Source of the DNA: Lachnospiraceae bacterium MC2017
GTDB taxonomy: Bacteria > Bacillota > Clostridia > Lachnospirales > Lachnospiraceae
NCBI GenBank assembly: GCA_000701625.1
Contig: KL370807.1
Location: forward strand, 1-45,648
Direction: 5' to 3'
DNA length: 45,648 bases
Shown: piece after piece, positions 33,192-41,199 of the stretch
Numbering within the stretch: the first letter of the stretch is position 1
Layout: each line of letters starts with the position of its first letter
Position numbers and translations under genes: made by a program
Notes under the pieces: generated by a model
Told to the model about the DNA's origin: nothing
The model's database searches: none
Seen by the model: only the letters and a program-made list of their open reading frames with translations

Positions 33192-33247
33192 CCCGACCTG
33201 TTCATCGGGTTTAATTGAAAATACCTCAGATACGTGTGTATCTGAGG
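33192..33247 (-). terminator. Attenuator hairpin and pre-RBS hairpin after ssb
   Basis: CCTCAGATAC and GTATCTGAGG (33224-33247) make a perfect 10-bp stem with TATTTTC on the minus strand. A second stem CCCGA/TCGGG (33192-33209) follows, just before the AGGAG of the 395-residue gene. Both genes are on the minus strand, so this tunes read-through. Confidence 0.6.
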
Positions 33248-33271
33248 CTTTTGAGATCATGGGGGTGCTAT

Positions 33272-33724
33272 TTAGTTAAATGGCAGCTCGTCATCGATCT
33301 CGTCTGGAACATTCATGAAGCCATCATCTGAAGGCGCTGATGTCTGTTCCGGTGGAGTGGACTGTGACGGAGTGCCATAACCTGTGTTAGCATCAGAAAC
33401 CCGCTTGCTTTCCGCAAACTCGATTTCTTCTGTTAACACATCTGTGGTATAGACCTTCTGCCCATCTTTGTTGGTATAGCTGCCTGTCTGAATACGACCA
33501 GAAACGACAAACTTAGTGCCTTTTTTAGCGTATTTCTCAACAAACTCAGCCTGTCTGCCAAAGGCAATCAGACTAATAAAGTCGGCAGTCTGATCTGCGC
33601 CATCACGCTTCACACGACGGTCTACAGCAAGAGTGAATCTTGCAACAGCCATAGGGTTTTCACCCTGTGTGTGACGGATATCGGGATCTCTTGTAAGTCT
33701 ACCCATTAAAATTACTTTATTCAT
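33272..33724 (-). CDS. ssb: Single-stranded DNA-binding protein
   Basis: 150 residues, AAAAGGAG upstream. Typical SSB OB fold: MNKVILMGRLTRDPDIR, VARFTLAVDRR, FISLIAFGRQAEFVEKYAKKG, VSGRIQTGSYTNKDGQKVYTT. A disordered Ser/Pro/Gln linker ends in the acidic tip DDELPFN that recruits partner proteins. Plasmid SSBs coat the incoming strand. The gene has its own promoter with leader module D, and a TCCGG/CCGGA hairpin just before the ribosome site. Confidence 0.95.
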   Translation of the reverse strand: MNKVILMGRLTRDPDIRHTQGENPMAVARFTLAVDRRVKRDGADQTADFISLIAFGRQAEFVEKYAKKGTKFVVSGRIQTGSYTNKDGQKVYTTDVLTEEIEFAESKRVSDANTGYGTPSQSTPPEQTSAPSDDGFMNVPDEIDDELPFN

Positions 33725-33779
33725 TCGTTACTCCTTTTCTTCCGGCTCGACGACCGGATTAAGCATGGTTTATTCAAAG

Positions 33780-33918
33780 AAAATCCAGCTTTTTCATACA
33801 AAAAAAGAGCTACAAAAAAAGTACGAACTATGTCCGCACTCTTCTGAGCTCTTTAAAAGTAAGACTGATGAATTTTTCTTTGTATGGTCATTATAGTATA
33901 TGGTAACTACAGATTCAA
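33780..33918 (-). promoter_or_regulatory. Promoter-leader-attenuator module D (ssb)
   Basis: Minus strand: -35 TTGAAT (33913-33918), 17 bp, -10 TATAAT (33890-33895), leader with CATCAGTCTTACTTTT. Two alternative terminator-like stems follow: GTGCGGAC/GTTCGTAC followed by seven T, and an outer AAAGAGCT/AGCTCTTT followed by a T-run. The paired stems are suited to attenuation. Confidence 0.75.
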
Positions 33919-33927
33919 CATAAAAAT

Positions 33928-33956
33928 ATCCCGATCACAACAATGTGACCGGGATT
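33928..33956 (-). terminator. Intrinsic terminator after the VWA gene
   Basis: On the minus strand ATCCCGGTCACA pairs with TGTGATCGGGAT and is followed by ATTTTTA. It ends the MoxR-VWA operon about 20 bp after the VWA stop. Confidence 0.8.
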
Positions 33957-33978
33957 ATGGAATTTCATATTAAAAGCC

Positions 33979-36141
33979 TTATTTAAGGGCATCCTTGATG
34001 ATCTTAACAAAGGTCTTCGGAAGAAGCTCTGTTTTGACATCGAGGAAGAGCGGTGCGATTTTATTGGGTAGTCCATCAACCCATAAGCTTCGTATCGCTT
34101 CAGAATCACTACCAAGCCCGGCAGTGACTACCTTGATATTCTCAGAATGAGCTTTTCTTAGTGCGTCCTGAATGTCGTTCTTGCCATTATAGCCGTTATA
34201 GCCATTTGCAAGAGGCTGCCCGTCTGATATATAGAACAAGAATTTCATCGAAGCATCGGAATAAGATAACCTTTTAATGGCAGCCCAAAGTGAAAAGCCA
34301 TCACGATTATTTTCTTTTGCTGAGATTGAGAAAATTCTTTTTCCATCGGACGGATCAAGATTTGCTGAATCCGCATAGATATGAAGCCTCATATCACATG
34401 AGCCAAAGGTCTCGTCATGACCGACAACTGAGCAGGGGATTTTTAATTCCCGGCAGGATTCATATGTTATATATGCACATTTCCGTGCATTATCAATCCT
34501 GTCTCCGTTCATTGAACCTGACTCGTCAATCACCACGATACATTCCATATCCGGTATTTCATCGGGCATTCCTTTACGTGTCATGATCTTCAGATCCTTA
34601 CGGTATATTTCATGCATGGATAATCTTTGTCCTGCATAAACGCCTGTCAGTGGATCGGAAAGTCTTCTTTCACGCAGTTCACGCTTAAGCGGTCTTACAA
34701 TACGATTTATAGTAAGATCGCATTCAGAGTGTTCTTTTTCCCAACAGGGTAGGAATGGTTCTGGCCTGTCGATATCCAGAGGACATCTGGAGTGTATGCT
34801 CTGTTCCTTCTTAACCTGTTGTGCATCGTGGAGCCATCTCTTTGTGATAGCATCGTTCTGGGATTTTTCTATGATCTCAGTCGCTGTCGCATCTTCAACA
34901 TCTTTGAGCATACGATCTTCGTCCTCATCGGTTTTAGGGATAGAAGAGTCGTATTCAGGTTCATCTGGACCTTCTGTTTCATCGTCTGACTCTCCGGAGC
35001 CCTTAGTTTCTTCGTCGGAAGAAGTTTCGGAATCTTCAGGTGTCGGTTCCTCTGTTTTTGGAGGCTCGGGTTCCTCTGATTTTTCGGGATAAAACGGATC
35101 TTCGATTTCACCGTCTTCTTTTCCAATCAGAGGCTTTTCAGTTACCGTGTGACCTGTTCTGTCTTCACTTTCCTTTTCAGCGGATTTAGTGATGTCTCGT
35201 ATCATCTTCTTCATCTCGCTGTCATCGTCAGCATTATCTGCGAATTCCTTTAAGAGTTCATATAGCTCACAGATAAGTTCGTTCACGTGCTGCCTTCTTT
35301 TTGTGACATTACGTTGAATGACAGCCTTTTGGATAATAGGTCTGATCCTATGAAAGCATGTAACCACACGGTCTTCGCTTTTCCTCAAGGCTTTATCGAT
35401 AAGCTGACCACCGATACCAAACTTGGCCTCACTGAGAATGAGACTAACGAGGATGTTGATATCCTCTATGCCTTTTTCTCTCTGCGAGAGAACAGTTGAC
35501 GTTTCTTGGTATCGCTGGTGTATCTTACGCACAAATTCAAGCTTTTCTGCGTAAACAGGATACATTCCAAGAAGTCTTCTCTCGATATATCCATCTTCGA
35601 TACAGTTATCAACGATGTGATACAGAGGAAGAATTAATCTCCCAGCTTTGTTTTCCTGCATCCATTCTGTAAAGGTTTTGGATGTGGCAGATACCGCAGG
35701 TGGTGTCAGAAATATATTATTCCTGTGGATCGAGTCCTCTTCCCATCGCATAAGACGGAAATCGGTGAAGAGGATATGACCGCACTCGTGCATCAGGATA
35801 CCCATAAAAGCATGGGTTTTCTGAAGCCTTGACAGCTCAAGAGTCGGATTGTTTACCAGATCATTAGCAATATTTATGGAGATAAGCTTTCCATCCGTAA
35901 ATGCAACGGATGGATGCTCAGACTCCTGTTTGAACATCTTCACTCCAATGTCTTTTCTGGATGTTAGTGTTTTTACTATCATTTTCATCCAGTTGGAAAA
36001 GGCGATGGACAGAAATACCTGTTCATCTGTCAAAGAGTTCTTAACATCTTTTACCGCAGCTCTAACTTCTTTTAATGAAGTTAGAACCTTATTCTTTACA
36101 GGGCTTTCAATGCGTCTGCGTCTGCGTTCTTTTCTTCTCAT
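33979..36141 (-). CDS. CobT/DUF2201-like protein with HExxH motif and VWA domain
   Basis: 720 residues from ATG 36141, behind GACGAGG; the longer frame from 36195 enters a hairpin and lacks a site. N-terminal domain with MGILMHECGHILFTDF (near 117), a metallopeptidase-like HExxH. A helical region is followed by a long acidic Ser/Glu/Asp-rich linker (about 370-450). The C-terminal von Willebrand A domain (about 535-715) has the MIDAS motif VVIDESGSMNG, a Thr/Ser-containing second loop and FYISDGQPL. Such proteins work with a MoxR-type AAA+ ATPase, encoded next door, as metal-chelatase-like or remodelling pairs. The target on this element is unknown. Confidence 0.8.
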   Translation of the reverse strand: MRRKERRRRRIESPVKNKVLTSLKEVRAAVKDVKNSLTDEQVFLSIAFSNWMKMIVKTLTSRKDIGVKMFKQESEHPSVAFTDGKLISINIANDLVNNPTLELSRLQKTHAFMGILMHECGHILFTDFRLMRWEEDSIHRNNIFLTPPAVSATSKTFTEWMQENKAGRLILPLYHIVDNCIEDGYIERRLLGMYPVYAEKLEFVRKIHQRYQETSTVLSQREKGIEDINILVSLILSEAKFGIGGQLIDKALRKSEDRVVTCFHRIRPIIQKAVIQRNVTKRRQHVNELICELYELLKEFADNADDDSEMKKMIRDITKSAEKESEDRTGHTVTEKPLIGKEDGEIEDPFYPEKSEEPEPPKTEEPTPEDSETSSDEETKGSGESDDETEGPDEPEYDSSIPKTDEDEDRMLKDVEDATATEIIEKSQNDAITKRWLHDAQQVKKEQSIHSRCPLDIDRPEPFLPCWEKEHSECDLTINRIVRPLKRELRERRLSDPLTGVYAGQRLSMHEIYRKDLKIMTRKGMPDEIPDMECIVVIDESGSMNGDRIDNARKCAYITYESCRELKIPCSVVGHDETFGSCDMRLHIYADSANLDPSDGKRIFSISAKENNRDGFSLWAAIKRLSYSDASMKFLFYISDGQPLANGYNGYNGKNDIQDALRKAHSENIKVVTAGLGSDSEAIRSLWVDGLPNKIAPLFLDVKTELLPKTFVKIIKDALK

Positions 36142-36144
36142 TTT

Positions 36145-36205
36145 TTTCCTCGTCTTTCTAAAAAAGAGCAGTAAGAGAGGAGATATCCTCTGCAAACTAC
36201 TCTTT
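36145..36205 (-). promoter_or_regulatory. Hairpin leader of the VWA gene
   Basis: On the minus strand AAGAGTAGT pairs with ACTGCTCTT followed by TTTT, with an inner GAGGA/TCCTC stem in between. It ends about 20 bp before the VWA start and lies after the AAA+ gene, so it could limit read-through between the two. Confidence 0.5.
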
Positions 36206-36231
36206 TTTCTTAAATCTTTATGGACGGTGTA

Positions 36232-38208
36232 TTACCACTCGCCGTTTTCAAATTCATCCTGTGCATCATCAACGGCTTTTTCACCAAAGAGAGGGATAAA
36301 ACACTGTGTGATGATCGCTTCTTTATCATCTTCGTTCTGAGTTGCCTTTTCAATAACTGTCGGAAATGCAGCTCTTAAAACGTCAATGGTATCGATCTTC
36401 TCAGGATGGATTACATCCCTCAGTTCAGCATTGAGCATGGTTTCACGTGCCCACGCTGAAAATTCACGAGGTCCGCATACACCATCGGTAATGTTTTCCT
36501 CGTGACAGAATTCTTCGATCTTTTCAATGGTTTTTCCCATCTTAGTTAAAGCATCTTCTTTTTCCATAGAAGCGGAATCGCCAAAGATGAGCTTTCTCAA
36601 TGGGAAACCTGTTTCTCTGCGACAACGATCGACCATTACTTCAAGTTCCGGATTTGGAACGGATCGGATGATCTGGCATCGTGAGAGAACAGACTGCTGA
36701 ATACCCTGACAACCTTCATAGTCTCTGTTAGTTGTAAAGATAACCACAGCATCCTTATGACGGTGAATGGTTTCGCCTGTAATAAGGGTGAAAACAGCTT
36801 CAGCGTCATTGTCCTCAAGGAGTGCGTTTAAAGCCACAAGAGTCTCAGGTCTTTTTACGACCGTTGGTTCCTGTATTTCAACGCAATAGCCGTTGGCGAG
36901 AGCCTTGACTATTTCTGATGGAACGAACACAAAGTCCTTTCCATTAGATCCTTCCTTTGCCATGCGACGGAATATCTCCGTATAGCAGACATTGGGATCG
37001 AAGCCTTCGGGTTCTTTTCCGAAGAGTTTTTTATAAACTCCCTCGTAATCGTCGGTAACGTCCTCAAATGAAGGGATACCGAGTTCTTTCATAATATCTT
37101 CTGGGGTACGGCTGTCCTCCGTCGTGTTCGGATAAAGACCGCCGATAATGGAGATACTGTCACTGTCAGGGTGCATTGTGTGAACCTTAAAAGGTAGTCC
37201 CCATCTGCGTGCTGCATTTCTTGCGATCGAAGATTTACCGCCGCCTGCTCCACCATACAGAAGGATTGTCTTATATGGCTTCTTGTGTCTGAGCTTTGAA
37301 AGATGCATCTTTCTAACGATTGTATCTTCAAGCTTTGACGGCTTGTGAGTAGGTTCATTTGCCGGAATCATTTTCTCTTCTTCGGGAGAGAGAACTCTTC
37401 CATCGGAAAGCAGAGAAAATTCGGCCACTTTTGATTCGAACTCATCTTCAGTCACAGGAAATTCTCCTTCTTCTACTTCCTCAGGAGTCATGCCTATATC
37501 TTCGGATACACCAAAGTGCTTGAATGTTCCGTTGATAATGTTGGCTTCCATGACAGGAGTCTTTATCTGTTCATCTTCAAGATTCTCGATCACAGCGGAA
37601 TACTCTAAAGAGTAATCCTGACCACGCTCAATCAGCGTTCGATAATAAAGATTTCCACTTAGACCGAGCAATCTATCCGAAAACTCCATAAGAGCGGTCG
37701 GATCAAGGGATACAGGTGCACGGAGAATATACTTCTTTACCTCGTTGAAGAAATATATTGTTTCAGAGTCCTCTACCATAGCAAGTACGATAAGGGCAAT
37801 GAGAAGTGCTGTTCCCTTGTGAGGATTATGTGTTCCGCTTTCGACAGAGTAGGTTCTGCCTACGCCTGTTCGCAAAAGCTCTTTAGCGGAAAAGATAACT
37901 CCTTTTAAGGAGTTTCTTGCAATCACGCACGTAGTAGAACCGTCGCTGTTTTCTAGCTCTACGTATGCTTTTCCGTGCGACTTTGCAGCTGCACAGTTGC
38001 GCGGACCAATTCCACAAAGAGCGCTGAGTGCTTCATATAACTCCGCTATGTTCTGGTTCTTCTTTCGCCCAGAAGGAGCTCTTTTAGTCTGAAAGTCTTC
38101 GGGAATTTCTGCCCATTTCCTGTTGTTATATGGGGGGGTTCCGAGCTTCTGAAGGTACTCAGGAAACTCTTTGCATCCATTGAATCTTATTAGTGAAAAT
38201 TTAGCCAT
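36232..38208 (-). CDS. MoxR/CobS-type AAA+ ATPase
   Basis: 658 residues, GAGGAG upstream. The N-terminal about 280 residues are helical and unrecognised. The AAA+ core follows: Walker A LLYGGAGGGKSS near residue 320, a MoxR-like insert, a Walker B-like segment CVEIQEPTVVKRPETL, VVIFTTNRDYEGC as sensor 1, and VLSRCQII as arginine-finger region. The C-terminal lid ends with an acidic tail. MoxR ATPases activate or remodel partners carrying VWA domains; the next gene provides one. Same promoter module as the 189-residue gene. Confidence 0.82.
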   Translation of the reverse strand: MAKFSLIRFNGCKEFPEYLQKLGTPPYNNRKWAEIPEDFQTKRAPSGRKKNQNIAELYEALSALCGIGPRNCAAAKSHGKAYVELENSDGSTTCVIARNSLKGVIFSAKELLRTGVGRTYSVESGTHNPHKGTALLIALIVLAMVEDSETIYFFNEVKKYILRAPVSLDPTALMEFSDRLLGLSGNLYYRTLIERGQDYSLEYSAVIENLEDEQIKTPVMEANIINGTFKHFGVSEDIGMTPEEVEEGEFPVTEDEFESKVAEFSLLSDGRVLSPEEEKMIPANEPTHKPSKLEDTIVRKMHLSKLRHKKPYKTILLYGGAGGGKSSIARNAARRWGLPFKVHTMHPDSDSISIIGGLYPNTTEDSRTPEDIMKELGIPSFEDVTDDYEGVYKKLFGKEPEGFDPNVCYTEIFRRMAKEGSNGKDFVFVPSEIVKALANGYCVEIQEPTVVKRPETLVALNALLEDNDAEAVFTLITGETIHRHKDAVVIFTTNRDYEGCQGIQQSVLSRCQIIRSVPNPELEVMVDRCRRETGFPLRKLIFGDSASMEKEDALTKMGKTIEKIEEFCHEENITDGVCGPREFSAWARETMLNAELRDVIHPEKIDTIDVLRAAFPTVIEKATQNEDDKEAIITQCFIPLFGEKAVDDAQDEFENGEW

Positions 38209-38253
38209 TTTTTCTCCTCTTTCTCCGAATTATTCGGGTTAATTTTCTTTTTT

Positions 38254-38823
38254 TTACTTTCTTTTGGGGATCTCTAAGAATTCTTCCTCGACATGAGGAA
38301 TATGATGTGATGATCCGGGATTCGTAAATTGATAGTTACTTTGATACCGGGGAAACTCCGGTTCCCTATATTCATCGGGATAGAAATTCTTCCGGTGATT
38401 ATAGTTTGTGTTGAAGCTGTTCTGACGGGGATAATAGTCTGCTGGAACGTCAGGGGTGTATGGTTCAGGGTTCCGTTGCGGTTCATCTGCGATTAGAGAT
38501 GGACCAGCGATGACAACTGATGTTGCCTTCAGAAACTTCTTATACCCTTCCTTACCCTTGCGTTTCTTCACACAGGCTTCTACTGTGACGCATGACCACT
38601 TGGAGAGCTTAGTCTGCAAGATGTCGTGTGCCACGCCGTCATAAGCGTACACATAGTTAAGCTCTACGTCACTTTTGCTCCGTATAGCAAAAGAGACCTG
38701 CAGGGAGTTGTTTCCCTTCCAGGTCTCTTTTACGTCCGAAACTATGTAGTAGTTTCGGAAGCTCTCAACGTGTTGATCTGGTAACATCTGCTCCCAGATA
38801 TTACGTGTGATCTCTGCTGTCAT
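38254..38823 (-). CDS. Hypothetical protein, possible OB-fold
   Basis: 189 residues, GAGG upstream. The N-terminal 115 residues are strand-rich (FRNYYIVSDVKETWKGNNSL, VELNYVYAYDGVAHDIL, CVTVEACVKKRKGKEG), like an OB fold. The rest is a disordered Pro/Tyr/Asn/Arg-rich tail. First gene of the MoxR-VWA operon. A single-strand-binding or accessory replication role is possible but not shown. Confidence 0.6.
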   Translation of the reverse strand: MTAEITRNIWEQMLPDQHVESFRNYYIVSDVKETWKGNNSLQVSFAIRSKSDVELNYVYAYDGVAHDILQTKLSKWSCVTVEACVKKRKGKEGYKKFLKATSVVIAGPSLIADEPQRNPEPYTPDVPADYYPRQNSFNTNYNHRKNFYPDEYREPEFPRYQSNYQFTNPGSSHHIPHVEEEFLEIPKRK

Positions 38824-38875
38824 TATTTTTTCCTCTCTTTCTGCCGCTTAACGGCATTTATCTGATCAATCTTTA

Positions 38876-38979
38876 AAAATAAAAATCGCCCGTGTTCATA
38901 ATGAACACCGACGTGCTGATAGAAAGACTGAAATTTTTGTTTATGCAGTCATTATAATAGCTTGAAAGATTAAATACAA
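38876..38979 (-). promoter_or_regulatory. Promoter-leader-attenuator module C
   Basis: Minus strand: -35 TTGTAT (38974-38979), 17 bp, -10 TATAAT (38951-38956), leader with ATTTCAGTCTTTCT, then a CGTCG/CGGGCG-type hairpin with the GTGTTCA/TGAACAC tip (38886-38914), then ATTTTTATTTTT. A GCCG/CGGC stem precedes the GAGG ribosome site of the 189-residue gene. Confidence 0.78.
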
Positions 38980-39050
38980 GGATTAGATTTCCGATAATTA
39001 GCCGATAAACTTTTTGGAAGAATGTATGAGAAGAAGAAAGGGTGAGAGTT

Positions 39051-39806
39051 ATGGGTGTTTCAGATGGTTTTGATATGACGGAAGAAGAGAAGATGAACCT
39101 CTTTGAATCTGCGATCATTGACGCTGTTGAGATAGATACAGAAAAAAAATCCGATATTCAGATCCGAAAAGAAAAGATACTAGAAGACATACGGAAACGC
39201 TGCAACGTGATCCTTTCTGAGATGGAAGATATTTACGATCCACAGCTGCATAATAAGTTGCTAAGTGAATCTAAGGGTTTATGGAAAGCGTCTGTGAGAT
39301 ATAAGGAGCTGATTCCGGATTGGAAGGAAGATTTTAAGACAGCAACTGTTGATGCAAGGTCAACACTTGAGCCGAAGGATATATCTGTTGTTGGTGAGGG
39401 GAACGGGATAATAATAGATATTCCGGCAAGATTACAGAAAAGGGATGAAGTAAAGGACTATCCATTTTACGCAGAGTGGTTACGGCTTCCACTACGGTAT
39501 GTTCTGGAACGATTTATTGAAAATGAAGGGGGCAGAAAGTGGAAGATCAGTAGTGGGAGAGCAGGTATTTTAATCGTGTCAGCGTATGAGGACAGGACAC
39601 GGATCTGCGACTATGACAATCTCGATACGCACGAGCTGATAAATGCCATAGCTGATTATCTGCTGGTTGATGATGATCCAGAGAACTGCATTCTCTCACA
39701 GGACTATGAGATGGATGACAGGGAACATACCATTGTTTATATATTGCCGGAAAATGAATACTATGACTTCTTAAGCTATAGAGCAAAAATGCAAACTGCG
39801 CGTTAA
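39051..39806 (+). CDS. Hypothetical acidic protein
   Basis: 251 residues from ATG 39051 behind AAAGGG. Soluble and charged. The N-terminal third is helical (IQIRKEKILEDIRKRCNVILSEM region); the C-terminal part has strands (GNGIIIDIPARL, AGILIVSAYEDRTRICDY, HTIVYILPENEYYDF). No family recognised. It is the only plus-strand gene between the MoxR operon and the nuclease and shares a bidirectional terminator with the latter. Confidence 0.6.
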   Translation: MGVSDGFDMTEEEKMNLFESAIIDAVEIDTEKKSDIQIRKEKILEDIRKRCNVILSEMEDIYDPQLHNKLLSESKGLWKASVRYKELIPDWKEDFKTATVDARSTLEPKDISVVGEGNGIIIDIPARLQKRDEVKDYPFYAEWLRLPLRYVLERFIENEGGRKWKISSGRAGILIVSAYEDRTRICDYDNLDTHELINAIADYLLVDDDPENCILSQDYEMDDREHTIVYILPENEYYDFLSYRAKMQTAR

Positions 39807-39824
39807 TCGGCAGTTCGCATTTTT
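39785..39824. terminator. Bidirectional terminator
   Basis: AAAAATGC-AAACTGC pairs with GCAGTT-CGCATTTTT over a 10-nt loop. It overlaps the end of the acidic protein gene and serves the convergent nuclease gene too. Confidence 0.75.
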
Positions 39825-39839
39825 GGTGTTCACCAAAGA

Positions 39840-40568
39840 TCATGAGAATACATTCTCTACCCACAATCCTCTGAGATTCTGTTCTGCGTCTTCACGTATT
39901 TCAGCGAAAATATCTGTGTAATAGACATTAGGCTGATAAACCTTGTCTATGGCATATCCGTCAGAAAGAAGGATTCCGTTCAGCATATAGTTTGAGACAT
40001 TCTGGACAGAGTTCAGGTCAGCAACAGGTTTTAGCCATACATACGCCAATGTACGACCGTACTGATCTGTGGATGAAGTATCGTATTGAAGATATAATGT
40101 TGTTGTATTTTTTAATAGTTCTTTGGTGTAATCACTAGCGATTACGCCAGCTTTTGTATTCTTATCTGAGTCGGGATGTACAGATTCAGGCGTATCGATA
40201 CCAATTAATCGAACTCTGATATTCTTTTCGTTTTCCGAATCAACAATCAGTGTATCTCCGTCAACAACACGGAGTAATGTTACCGGTATAAGGGAACTGT
40301 TGTGTTCTTCTGAATTGGTTTCTGACATTTTCTTTTCAAGCGCTTCAGAAGTGATCTCTTTTGTTTCTTTTGCAATATTTACAGCAGTTTCTCCCGCAAT
40401 ATCCTTAAGTTCATTTGCAGTAGCCTGTCCTTCTTCACTTGTTATAACCTCTCTGACGGCATTGGACACGAATTTAACTGCATTAAAGTCAATATTTCCG
40501 CGTCGTGCCATAAAAGTTATAAAGACGAGTACGCAGAACAGGCTTGCAGCCTTATAGAAGAGCTTCAT
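39840..40568 (-). CDS. Secreted staphylococcal-nuclease-like (thermonuclease) protein
   Basis: 242 residues, AAAGGA upstream. The N-terminus has a signal anchor (about 6-20, AASLFCVLVFITFMA) and a helical stalk. The SNase domain starts near 95: VTLLRVVDGDTLIV, VRLIGIDTPES with catalytic Arg and Glu, and GRTLAYVWL with the second Arg, then LSDGYA and ENLRGLW-like end (EQNLRGLWVENVF). All key residues of the family are visible. It would degrade nucleic acids outside the membrane; such nucleases often ride on Gram-positive conjugative elements. Confidence 0.88.
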   Translation of the reverse strand: MKLFYKAASLFCVLVFITFMARRGNIDFNAVKFVSNAVREVITSEEGQATANELKDIAGETAVNIAKETKEITSEALEKKMSETNSEEHNSSLIPVTLLRVVDGDTLIVDSENEKNIRVRLIGIDTPESVHPDSDKNTKAGVIASDYTKELLKNTTTLYLQYDTSSTDQYGRTLAYVWLKPVADLNSVQNVSNYMLNGILLSDGYAIDKVYQPNVYYTDIFAEIREDAEQNLRGLWVENVFS

Positions 40569-40733
40569 AGATAAAATCCTTTCAAGTTATCAATATAATT
40601 TCCGAGGTAAATATACATTGAGGTCCTTGTGGATTTCAAATACAAAATTAAGAGAGTGAGGGATGCGAATTAATTGAAAAATGGAGTACAGGATCATTTT
40701 GAGGGTAAATCACAAGATTAGGAGAGGCAGGTA

Positions 40734-40832
40734 ATGTTAAGAGAGATTACTTTATCTCATGAAATTCCGGTAGAGCAGTTAAATAAAGTGGTGTGTTTGG
40801 CGTACCATCATACCGCTATCTTTCTAGTTTAA
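40734..40832 (+). CDS. Possible 32-residue small ORF
   Basis: ATG 40734 follows AGGAGAGGCAGG. The product (MLREITLSHEIPVEQLNKVV then AYHHTAIFLV) would be soluble. It ends just before the operator of the CRISPR locus. It may be a remnant of a gene or a leader peptide; support is only the ribosome site. Confidence 0.25.
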   Translation: MLREITLSHEIPVEQLNKVVCLAYHHTAIFLV

Positions 40833-40835
40833 AAT

Positions 40836-40879
40836 ATATAGCCTACTATATTGGCATATAGCCTACTATATGCCATAAT
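40836..40879 (+). promoter_or_regulatory. Promoter of the RHH-cas12a-like locus with tandem palindromic operator
   Basis: -35 TTGGCA (40851-40856) and -10 CATAAT (40874-40879) are exactly 17 bp apart. The spacer is filled by a perfect dyad GGCATATAG-CCTA-CTATATGCC (40853-40874). A shorter copy ATATAG-CCTA-CTATAT (40836-40851) lies 20 bp upstream. Binding at these sites must block RNA polymerase. Ribbon-helix-helix proteins bind such tandem sites, and one is encoded downstream. Confidence 0.75.
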
Positions 40880-40969
40880 TTACTTACAATGAGTAAAAGG
40901 TTGTACAGAAAACTAAGAACCATCAGTTTCCATATTTATAACAGAAAGTTGATAAAGGAGGACGACAAA

Positions 40970-41026
40970 ATGGTGCAGATAATCGAAAAATACAAGCGCA
41001 CAGGTTCAGAGAGGATTTTGGCATGA
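40970..41026 (+). CDS. 18-residue leader ORF with very strong ribosome site
   Basis: ATG 40970 has AAAGGAGG eight bases upstream, the best ribosome site of the locus. The product is MVQIIEKYKRTGSERILA. Its stop overlaps the next ATG as ATGA, which suggests translational coupling. It could be a leader peptide or the remnant of a longer gene. Confidence 0.4.
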   Translation: MVQIIEKYKRTGSERILA

Positions 41027-41199
41027 AAAAGACGCATATCCTGGTTACACTTGCATTTGATGATGATTCACCTGATGCAGCCAATATAGGTATCATACTG
41101 ACAAGGAGCAGACATTATGGCTTACAACGAGGTATCAAAGAAAGCCACTATGAAATACATAAAGGAAAAAATGCAGCAGTTTACGATCCGCTTTACTAA
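41023..41199 (+). CDS. Possible 58-residue small ORF
   Basis: Starts within ATGA overlap with the 18-residue ORF. The first part (MKKTHILVTLAFDDDSPDAA) looks protein-like; the second part overlaps the RHH gene in another frame and is less convincing. It may be a coupled regulatory ORF or non-coding. Confidence 0.3.
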   Translation: MKKTHILVTLAFDDDSPDAANIGIILTRSRHYGLQRGIKESHYEIHKGKNAAVYDPLY

